This document shows, piece by piece, positions 1 through 5,763 of a DNA stretch of 16,220 bases (positions are counted from its first letter, which is position 1; each line of letters starts with the position of its first letter). The notes beneath the pieces were generated by a model, which made no database searches, had not been told where the DNA came from, and was given only the letters and a program-made list of their open reading frames with translations. Position numbers and translations under genes: made by a program. The DNA is from RGIG9151 sp963635575 (GTDB taxonomy: Bacteria > Bacillota > Clostridia > TANB77 > RGIG9151), in assembly GCA_963635575.1 (NCBI GenBank), contig CAVHFU010000032.1, forward strand, positions 1-16,220. The letters are read 5' to 3'.

Positions 1-7
1 GAAAGGG

Positions 8-43
8 TATGTTTATATAGTTGTTTTTGACCTTATAAACATA
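8..43. repeat. 10-bp perfect inverted repeat upstream of the RhuM gene
   Basis: TATGTTTATA (8-17) and TATAAACATA (34-43) are perfect reverse complements separated by 16 nt. They end 21 nt before the TTG start of the RhuM-family gene. There is no T-tract after the second arm, so it is not a typical terminator. It could be an operator or a leader hairpin. All arms are AT-rich, so chance is possible. Confidence 0.4.
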
Positions 44-64
44 TTATACGAGGAGTGAATCTTA

Positions 65-1111
65 TTGAAAAAGAAAAAAGATGAAATAACCATCCGTTCC
101 AGCGCAGCGGAATACTTGACCTATGTCACCTCTATCGGCGATCAGCAGGACAGTATTGAAATGCGCTACGAGGATGAGAATATATGGCTGACTCAGAAGA
201 TGATGGCCACATTGTACGATGTTGGTTTGCCGACGATAAATGAACATATTAAAAAGATTTATGCAGATAGTGAATTAGAAGAGTCTGCAACTATTCGGAA
301 TTTCCGAATAGTTCAAACCGAAGGCTCACGTCAGGTGACTCGTGATACAAAGCATTATAATCTTCAAATGATTATCGCTGTCGGATTTAAAGTGAACAAT
401 GAGCGAGCAGTGCAATTCCGTAAGTGGGCCAATGGCATCGTGAAGGACTACACCATCAAAGGCTGGGTTATGGATGATGAGCGTCTGAAAAATGGTGGTT
501 CTGTGCTTACAGTAGAATACTTTGATCGTTTGTTGGAGCAGATTCGTGAAATCCGTCTGTCTGAGCGCAGATTCTATCAGAAGATAACGGATATCTATGC
601 TACAGCTCTTGATTATGATCGTACAGCAAAAACAACAAAGCAGTTTTTCACTAAGGTACAAAATAAAATGCACTTCGCAGTACACGGGCATACTGCAGCG
701 GAGTTGATTTACGAGCGAGCCGATGCAGATAAGCCACACATGGGATTAACCACTTGGGCATCAGCACCGGAAGGCAAGATTGTAAAAAGTGACGTAAGTA
801 TTGCGAAAAATTATCTGAGTGACCAGGAGATACGATCTTTGGAACGTATCGTATCCGCTTATCTGGATTTGGCAGAAGACCGCGCAGAACGTCATATTCC
901 AATGACAATGGAAGACTGGTCAAAGCGTCTGGATTTATTTCTGATGGCAGATGACCGTGAAGTGCTTCAGGATGCAGGTAAGATCACAGCAGAGATTGCA
1001 AAGGCAAAAGCTGAGACTGAATTTGAAAAATATCGTGTGGTTCAGGATAGATTGTTTATGTCGGATTTTGATAAGTACATGCTAGAGTTAGAAGAGAATG
1101 TAAAGAAATAA
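65..1111 (+). CDS. RhuM family protein (virulence RhuM-like, function unknown)
   Basis: The 348-residue product matches the RhuM family (virulence protein RhuM, Pfam Virulence_RhuM) as I recognise it: an N-terminal segment on adaptation to a helix-turn-helix-like fold (about residues 40-65), the conserved stretch around the N-[IF]-R-I-V-Q-T-E-G-S-R segment and the K-H-Y-N-L block (about 75-105), then R-K-W-A near residue 120. The biochemical role of the family is not known. It is common in genomic islands and near restriction or Fic-type systems. Start is TTG at 65, set by AGGAG at 51-55 with 9 nt spacing; no in-frame ATG is better placed. Composition is odd: arginine is almost entirely CGN (CGT, CGC, CGA), whereas neighbouring genes use AGA, and the gene is visibly more GC-rich. 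That supports recent transfer. The family call is fairly secure; any function is not. Confidence 0.85.
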   Translation: MKKKKDEITIRSSAAEYLTYVTSIGDQQDSIEMRYEDENIWLTQKMMATLYDVGLPTINEHIKKIYADSELEESATIRNFRIVQTEGSRQVTRDTKHYNLQMIIAVGFKVNNERAVQFRKWANGIVKDYTIKGWVMDDERLKNGGSVLTVEYFDRLLEQIREIRLSERRFYQKITDIYATALDYDRTAKTTKQFFTKVQNKMHFAVHGHTAAELIYERADADKPHMGLTTWASAPEGKIVKSDVSIAKNYLSDQEIRSLERIVSAYLDLAEDRAERHIPMTMEDWSKRLDLFLMADDREVLQDAGKITAEIAKAKAETEFEKYRVVQDRLFMSDFDKYMLELEENVKK

Positions 1112-1264
1112 TGTCGTTATTGCGAGTTGGGACGGTTACGTTGCTATGTCGTGAATAGTGCCTCAAAGCATTGTAAATAAAGGAATTTTGAATTTTTAAA
1201 AATCACTTAGTACAACAAAATGTCATTCGCGTTTCGAACCATATTTCCCAAAACCACAAAAAAC

Positions 1265-1293
1265 TTGAATTTGAGAAATAGAAATGGTATAAT
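1265..1293 (+). promoter_or_regulatory. Sigma-A-type promoter for the AAA ATPase gene
   Basis: TTGAAT (1265-1270) and TATAAT (1288-1293) are separated by exactly 17 bp. The expected start site is near 1300, giving a leader of about 35 nt before the ATG at 1335. The promoter is separate from the RhuM gene, so the ATPase need not be co-transcribed with it. Confidence 0.7.
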
Positions 1294-1334
1294 ATGATAA
1301 AACACGGATAAAATAAATAGAGGTGAGTAATCAT

Positions 1335-2522
1335 ATGAAGATAATAGAACGAGATTATTTACAAAAGTTGATAAATGTAATAGGGACTCCAGATATAAAA
1401 GTAATAACTGGAGTTAGACGTAGTGGAAAATCAAAATTGCTAGAAATATTTGAAGATTATATAAGGGAAAATATTGAAGAACATAATATAATTAGTATAG
1501 ATTTTAATTTACTAGAATTTGAATATTTGCAGAATTATAAAGAATTGAATGCCTATATTGAAGGAAAATACAGAGAAGGCAAAAAGAATTTTATTTGTAT
1601 AGATGAAATACAAATGTGTGATAATTTTGAGAAAGCTATAAATAGTTTACATGCGACTGAAAAATACGATATTTATTTAACTGGTTCAAATGCTTTTTTG
1701 TTGAGTAGTGATTTAGCAACACTATTTACAGGAAGAACTTTTGAAGTCAAAATTTATCCTTTTTCATTTAAGGAATTTTTAAAATATTATGAATTTGAAG
1801 ATGTAGACTCAGCTTTTGATAAGTATGTATTAGAAGGTGGCTTATCAGGTTCTTATCTATATAAAACAGATGAAGATAAATATAACTATATTTCAGAAGT
1901 ATATAGAACGTTAATTGTGCGAGATATAATTAAGAGATATAAAATAAAAAATAAGGAATTATTAGATAATTTGAATGATTTTCTAATGGATAATATATCT
2001 AACATGACAACAGCAAGGAATATAACAAAAGAATTAAATTCTAACAGTACAGAAATTAATCATAAAACGATTGGCTCTTATATTAAATATTTATGCAATG
2101 CTTTTTTATATTACAATGTTAAGAGGTACGATATCCAAGGTAAAAAGTATTTAACAATGCAAGAAAAATATTATTTAGTAGATCAAGGATTTAAATATGC
2201 AAGGTTAGGAACAAAAAATATTAATTATGGAAGAATTTATGAAAATATTGTAGCAATAGAATTATTAAGACGTGGATATGAACTATATGTTGGGGTTTTA
2301 TATGGTAAAGAAGTAGATTTTGTGGCGATAAAGCAAAATGAAAAAATATATATTCAAGTGTCAGATAATATAAGCGATGAGAAAACTTTTAAAAGAGAAG
2401 TAGATTCACTATTAAAAATTAAAGACGCATATCCTAAAATGATTATAGCTAGAACAAAACATGATAAGTATCAATATGAAGGTATAGAAATTATAGATAT
2501 TGCGGAGTGGTTAGCTAATTAA
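1335..2522 (+). CDS. AAA-type ATP-binding protein, DUF4143 family
   Basis: The product (395 residues from this start) has the standard layout of the AAA plus DUF4143 ATPases. The Walker A box is G-V-R-R-S-G-K-S at residues 26-33, the Walker B box is I-C-I-D-E at 87-91, and a conserved L-T-G-S-N sensor-like motif lies near 115. The C-terminal half has the E-V-D-F-V-A ... I-Y-I-Q-V pattern that resembles a degenerate PD-(D/E)xK fold. The family role is unknown; such genes are abundant and often strain-variable. I chose ATG 1335 because GAGGTGA at 1320-1326 is a ribosome binding site 8 nt before it; the in-frame GTG at 1323 lies inside that site. The gene is far more AT-rich than the RhuM gene upstream and is flanked by RhuM sequence on both sides. 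Confidence 0.87.
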   Translation: MKIIERDYLQKLINVIGTPDIKVITGVRRSGKSKLLEIFEDYIRENIEEHNIISIDFNLLEFEYLQNYKELNAYIEGKYREGKKNFICIDEIQMCDNFEKAINSLHATEKYDIYLTGSNAFLLSSDLATLFTGRTFEVKIYPFSFKEFLKYYEFEDVDSAFDKYVLEGGLSGSYLYKTDEDKYNYISEVYRTLIVRDIIKRYKIKNKELLDNLNDFLMDNISNMTTARNITKELNSNSTEINHKTIGSYIKYLCNAFLYYNVKRYDIQGKKYLTMQEKYYLVDQGFKYARLGTKNINYGRIYENIVAIELLRRGYELYVGVLYGKEVDFVAIKQNEKIYIQVSDNISDEKTFKREVDSLLKIKDAYPKMIIARTKHDKYQYEGIEIIDIAEWLAN

Positions 2523-2534
2523 ATATTAAAAAGA

Positions 2535-2756
2535 ATGGCAAACGGAAAGAGTTTAGAAACTGATATAGTAATACCCAAAAATTATTTATCTAAGGAGGAA
2601 CTCGAAAGTTTAGAACTAGTAGTATCGGCTTTTCTGGATTTAGCAGAAAATAGAGCAAAAAACATATTCCAATGACAATGGAAGATTGGTCTACGAGAAT
2701 AGATAAATTTTTATTTGACGATTTATTAATTATTTGTGATATAAGTATACGTAGCA
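2535..2756 (+). pseudogene. Frameshifted remnant of a second RhuM-family gene
   Basis: The stretch 2535-2676 starts M-A-N-G-K-S and encodes P-K-N-Y-L-S-K-E-E-L-E-S-L-E, then V-V-S-A-F-L-D-L-A-E-N-R-A, which parallels residues about 255-275 of the complete RhuM protein (A-K-N-Y-L-S-D-Q-E-I-R-S-L-E). After the A-K codons one base is missing. The match continues in the next frame as H-I-P-M-T-M-E-D-W-S-T-R-I-D-K-F-L from 2663. At DNA level 2663-2691 agrees with 893-921 at 28 of 29 positions. Similarity ends after about 2720, and the second frame stops near 2784. The 5' two thirds of a RhuM gene are absent. Codons are host-like (AGA, AT-rich), unlike the intact copy. The rest of the gap up to 2910 holds no gene that I can support. 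Confidence 0.8.
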
Positions 2757-2910
2757 AACGTTCAACTATTAAGAGTACGTATTAAGTAATAGTCAGTTAT
2801 ACCCAAATATATAAAAAGTAACTATTCATAATTAACAAACATATCACGTCGAGACGGTGTGCCAATTGGAGAGAGTATAGTGTAGTTATAAAAAAGGAGC
2901 AGATGAACAT

Positions 2911-3435
2911 ATGAAATTAGAAGATTATGTAACAAACATTCCGGATTATCCGAAGAAAGGAATTATATTTAGAGACATATCTGGACTTATAGCACATCCT
3001 GAGGCATTTTCGAACTCTATTGATGAACTTAGTAAGCTTATTGAAAACGAAGAATACAAAAGTTTCGTGTGTGCCGATGCAAGAGGCTTTATATTTGGGT
3101 CGGCTCTTGCATATAAAAACCATAAAGGTGTTATTATGGCTAGAAAAGCTGGAAAGTTGCCAATGGAAACGGAAAAGATGGCTTATAAGTTAGAGTACGG
3201 AATGGCAGAAGTCGAGATAGAAAAGTGTCTCATAAATAAAGGTGATAAGGTTGTCATAGTTGATGATTTACTTGCTACAGGAGGGACAACAAACGCAATT
3301 GCACAAATTGTTGAAAAGCTGGGTGGAGAAGTAGCAAAGATTATATTTGTCATAGAATTAGAAGGTTTAGGAGGCCGTGAATTACTTTCAAAATATAAAG
3401 TAGAATCACTAATAAAATACAAAGAAGAATTATAG
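2911..3435 (+). CDS. apt: Adenine phosphoribosyltransferase
   Basis: Apt salvages adenine: adenine plus PRPP gives AMP plus pyrophosphate, in the cytoplasm. The 174-residue length is normal for the family. The N-terminal D-Y-P-K-K-G-I-I-F-R-D-I-S segment (residues 12-24) is the family signature, and the PRPP-binding loop V-V-I-V-D-D-L-L-A-T-G-G-T is intact at 114-126. The flexible catalytic loop region follows R-K-A-G-K-L-P (78-84). The start is ATG 2911 with AAGGAG at 2894-2899, spacing 11. The gene stands alone: it is not adjacent to relA or recJ as in many Firmicutes, but lies between the RhuM remnant and a convergent surface-protein gene. Its 3' end is closed by the hairpin at 3475-3506. 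I could not assign a convincing promoter in the AT-rich DNA upstream. Confidence 0.96.
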   Translation: MKLEDYVTNIPDYPKKGIIFRDISGLIAHPEAFSNSIDELSKLIENEEYKSFVCADARGFIFGSALAYKNHKGVIMARKAGKLPMETEKMAYKLEYGMAEVEIEKCLINKGDKVVIVDDLLATGGTTNAIAQIVEKLGGEVAKIIFVIELEGLGGRELLSKYKVESLIKYKEEL

Positions 3436-3474
3436 TATGTAAACTTTATTTTTGGCAAAAATTATTACTTAATA

Positions 3475-3506
3475 AAAATCGTTGACCCTAATTAGTCAAC
3501 GATTTT
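3475..3506. terminator. Bidirectional intrinsic terminator between apt and the surface-protein gene
   Basis: A perfect 12-bp stem (AAAATCGTTGAC, 3475-3486, with GTCAACGATTTT, 3495-3506) encloses an 8-nt loop. The U-tract is better on the minus strand, where the stem is followed by a run of five T and further T-rich sequence. On the plus strand the T-run is inside the stem. It sits 39 nt after apt and 30 nt after the stop of the convergent gene, so it can serve both. Confidence 0.85.
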
Positions 3507-3536
3507 AAAATACATAGTTAGAAAGAAATACTTTAG

Positions 3537-4907
3537 TTATGCACGGATTATGATCGCTATAAACAATGCTATTAATATAATAGTACATACTATAATTAAT
3601 GCGTAAGGTATCTCATATACCTCGACATTTATAGTGTCTGAACTTCCTAAAAGTGAAACTGTTACGGCAGTTTTGCCTTTTAATACGCCTGTAATCTCTC
3701 CGTTATTGGAAACGGTTGCGATACTTTCATCAGCACTAGTCCATATTTCTAAATTTTTGTCTATAATATTTTCAAACCCTTTTGGAATTGTAGAAATTAT
3801 TGAAGTGATTTTTATACTTTCACCTTTTTTAATTCTCATGCTATCTTCTAATGAAATACTATACTCTATTTCCTTTAAATCTTCTTTTGGAATTGTAGAA
3901 TATTCTATTATTTTCGGAACAATAACTAAATTTATTTCTTCCTTCGAGGTATCTAGAGGGATTTTGTTGCTGACACCTGCATCTAAAGTATTAATTTTCC
4001 CATTTAACAAATTTACGGATGCCTGATTAATTGTACCTGTAACAGCTGGGTCGTCTTTTTCACCACCAACATAAAATTTGTCTACTACGCCACCATTTAC
4101 TGTAGTTACGGACTTATTAACAGTGCCACGATTAACAGACTGATATATTCCGACTTCTCCGCCATTTATTATTAGAAAAGTTGAATCTGTATAACCGTTG
4201 GAACCTCCTGCGGTTAGATAGGCATTTTTAAGATCACCGTTATTTATAATTATATTAGTGGATCCGGTATAGGCATAGCCTTGCCCACCACCCCAAGCAC
4301 TATTAGTGATATTTCCACCGTTTATAGTAAGATTAGCCAGGTTTACGCGAGTTTTTGAATTTATCGGTTCGTCAGCTGTGCCACCCGAATAAATCTTTTC
4401 ATTTATTTTTGCATATGCAGCACCTCCGGCGATTGCAGAGTTTACAGTTCCGTTATTAATTGTGACATTAGCTGTGTTTACTGTTGAAAATATTAAGCCT
4501 CCACCATATAACGATTCTGTTACATTTCCACCGTTAATAACTACATTTGATGTTTTTACTTGTGCGATAGAGCCTTCATCGGTAGACACACCTCCACCAT
4601 AAATAAATGCGATTTTTCCGCTTTCCATTGTTATACTAGAGGTTTCATAATTCGAACCATTTTTTCCACCACCGAAAATATATCCACTTGAATTTAGGGT
4701 TTGAGTATTTTTCCCACTATTCCAAGTTACAGTAACTGTGTTTTCTGTTTCTCCGGAAGTGACCGTAATCGGAGTGCCATTTGCAAAAAAAGCTCCTGTT
4801 TCATTAAAACTTGCATCATATATAGGGGAATCTTGTGCATGGGAAATTGTATTAAAAGAAAACAAAACTGTAAAAGTTAGTATTAAGCAAAAGAATATTT
4901 TTTTCAA
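3537..4907 (-). CDS. Secreted surface protein with beta-helix-like repeats, BIG2-like domain and C-terminal membrane anchor
   Basis: This 456-residue protein has a clear signal peptide (residues 1 to about 25: M-K-K, a hydrophobic core, then S-H-A-Q). Residues about 60-310 contain about eight related units, each with a core such as T-I-N-G-G or I-I-N-N-G, mostly followed by a G-G-G or A-G-G turn, typical of parallel beta-helix or adhesin-like repeats. Residues about 350-430 look like a bacterial Ig-like (BIG2) domain, with S-I-A-T-V-S-N-N-G-E-I-T-G-V. A single hydrophobic helix (about 433-454) ends in a short R-A tail. There is no LPXTG motif, so the anchor is probably that membrane helix. 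The start is TTG 4907, because GGAGG lies 8 nt before it; a nearby ATG at the same site is in another frame and closes soon. Exact function is unknown. A role in adhesion or wall structure is inference. Confidence 0.8.
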   Translation of the reverse strand: MKKIFFCLILTFTVLFSFNTISHAQDSPIYDASFNETGAFFANGTPITVTSGETENTVTVTWNSGKNTQTLNSSGYIFGGGKNGSNYETSSITMESGKIAFIYGGGVSTDEGSIAQVKTSNVVINGGNVTESLYGGGLIFSTVNTANVTINNGTVNSAIAGGAAYAKINEKIYSGGTADEPINSKTRVNLANLTINGGNITNSAWGGGQGYAYTGSTNIIINNGDLKNAYLTAGGSNGYTDSTFLIINGGEVGIYQSVNRGTVNKSVTTVNGGVVDKFYVGGEKDDPAVTGTINQASVNLLNGKINTLDAGVSNKIPLDTSKEEINLVIVPKIIEYSTIPKEDLKEIEYSISLEDSMRIKKGESIKITSIISTIPKGFENIIDKNLEIWTSADESIATVSNNGEITGVLKGKTAVTVSLLGSSDTINVEVYEIPYALIIVCTIILIALFIAIIIRA

Positions 4908-5035
4908 TTTTCATTCCTCCTCACATATAAATAGTATTCATTCTTTTTGGATTTGTTTACATATTAGGCGGTGATTTCTGAAAAATGTATGCGTAAATAA
5001 TAAGGGTAATTTGTCGAAAGATAATTGTTTCTTTA

Positions 5036-5064
5036 TTGACTTTTTGTGATGGAAATTATAGAAT
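5036..5064 (+). promoter_or_regulatory. Promoter of the rex-adhE-hydrogenase operon
   Basis: TTGACT (5036-5041) and TAGAAT (5059-5064) are 17 bp apart. The predicted start is near 5071, giving a leader of about 33 nt before the rex ATG at 5104. No other good promoter or terminator is visible inside the seven downstream genes. Confidence 0.7.
5044..5061 (+). promoter_or_regulatory. Candidate Rex operator (imperfect) in the promoter spacer
   Basis: TTGTGA (5044-5049), six bases, then TTATAG (5056-5061). The Firmicute Rex consensus is TTGTGA-N6-TCACAA, or TTGTTA-N6-TAACAA in clostridia. The left half matches exactly; the right half matches at only three of six positions. The site fills the space between -35 and -10, where a repressor would block polymerase, and the adjacent gene is rex. 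A second, weaker candidate (TTGTTT-N6-TGACTT, 5025-5042) overlaps the -35. The assignment is an inference from position and half-site match. Confidence 0.45.
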
Positions 5065-5065
5065 T

Positions 5066-5089
5066 ATATCGATAATGGAATATCAATAT
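5066..5089. repeat. Near-perfect inverted repeat at the operon transcription start
   Basis: ATATCGATA (5066-5074) and TATCAATAT (5081-5089) pair at eight of nine positions across a 6-nt spacer. It lies directly downstream of the -10 box and just before the rex ribosome binding site (GAGGAGG around 5090-5097). It could be an operator, a leader hairpin affecting rex translation, or a chance AT-rich palindrome. Confidence 0.45.
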
Positions 5090-5103
5090 GAGGAGGCGAG
5101 AAA

Positions 5104-5763
5104 ATGGACTGCGAGATTTATAAGTCTGTGCCTACTGCGACACTTTCAAGATTACCGATTTATTACAGATATCTAATTAAACTTCAAAAGTTTGGGGAAA
5201 AAAATATATCGTCGGCTAAAATTTCGTCCGATATGAATTTAAGTGCCGTTCAGGTAAGAAAAGACCTCGCTTGTGTGAGCAGTATTGCAGGTAGACCCAA
5301 AACTGGCTTTGATGTCGATGAGCTAATTAAAGATATTGCCTTATTTTTAGGGTATGACAATACAACAGACGCAATAATAGTTGGGGTAGGGCAACTTGGG
5401 AGAACCTTATTATCTTATGCGGGATTTGAGAATTATGGATTAAATATTGTTGCAGGGTTTGATGTGAATGAAAAAATTATTGGTAGCAAGGTAAATGGCA
5501 AGCTTATAATGCCTATTGAAAAATTAAAGAATTTTGCTGAGCGTATAAATGCACATATTGGCATAATTACTGTTCCATATCAAGAAGCACAAAAAGTTTG
5601 TGACGTGTTGGTTGAGGCTGGAATAAAGGCAATTTGGAATTTTGCACCTACACATATTTATGTGCCGGAGGGGGTAGTAATAAAAGATGAAGATATTGCC
5701 TCGTCGTTAGCTATATTATCCGGGCAACTAAAAGATTTATATAAAGGAGAGAGAGTATTATGA
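5104..5763 (+). CDS. rex: Redox-sensing transcriptional repressor Rex
   Basis: Rex binds DNA when NAD+ is high and releases it when NADH rises, thereby derepressing fermentative NADH-oxidising genes. The 219-residue length fits the family. Residues about 12-60 form the winged helix (T-L-S-R-L-P-I-Y-Y-R-Y, then S-A-V-Q-V-R-K-D-L-A, the recognition helix). Residues 94-99 (G-V-G-Q-L-G) are the dinucleotide-binding turn of the Rossmann domain. A C-terminal swap helix follows from about 200. The wing (S-S-I-A-G-R-P-K-T-G-F) differs from the common F-G-E-F-G-K-R-G-V-G-Y form, as in the Rex variants found beside adhE in clostridia as I recall them. The ribosome binding site is GAGGAGG. Its stop overlaps the adhE start by ATGA (5760-5763), so the two are probably translationally coupled. 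Rex probably controls its own operon through sites in its promoter. Confidence 0.95.
   Translation: MDCEIYKSVPTATLSRLPIYYRYLIKLQKFGEKNISSAKISSDMNLSAVQVRKDLACVSSIAGRPKTGFDVDELIKDIALFLGYDNTTDAIIVGVGQLGRTLLSYAGFENYGLNIVAGFDVNEKIIGSKVNGKLIMPIEKLKNFAERINAHIGIITVPYQEAQKVCDVLVEAGIKAIWNFAPTHIYVPEGVVIKDEDIASSLAILSGQLKDLYKGERVL

Noticed and set aside
27..47. TTGACC and TATTAT as a promoter before the RhuM gene
   Set aside because: The spacing is only 9 bp, too short for a sigma-A promoter.
2765..2793. ACTATTA/TAATAGT inverted repeat between the RhuM remnant and apt
   Set aside because: Only 7 bp with a 15-nt loop in very AT-rich DNA and no T-tract; chance is likely.
3634..4026. Open frame on the plus strand opposite the surface-protein gene
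   Set aside because: Its product lacks any family features and the minus-strand frame has a signal peptide, repeats and a BIG2-like domain; it is a shadow.
3537..4907. The repeated GGG-rich units as a DNA repeat or CRISPR-like array
   Set aside because: Units vary in length and sequence at DNA level; the repetition is in the protein fold, not in direct DNA repeats.
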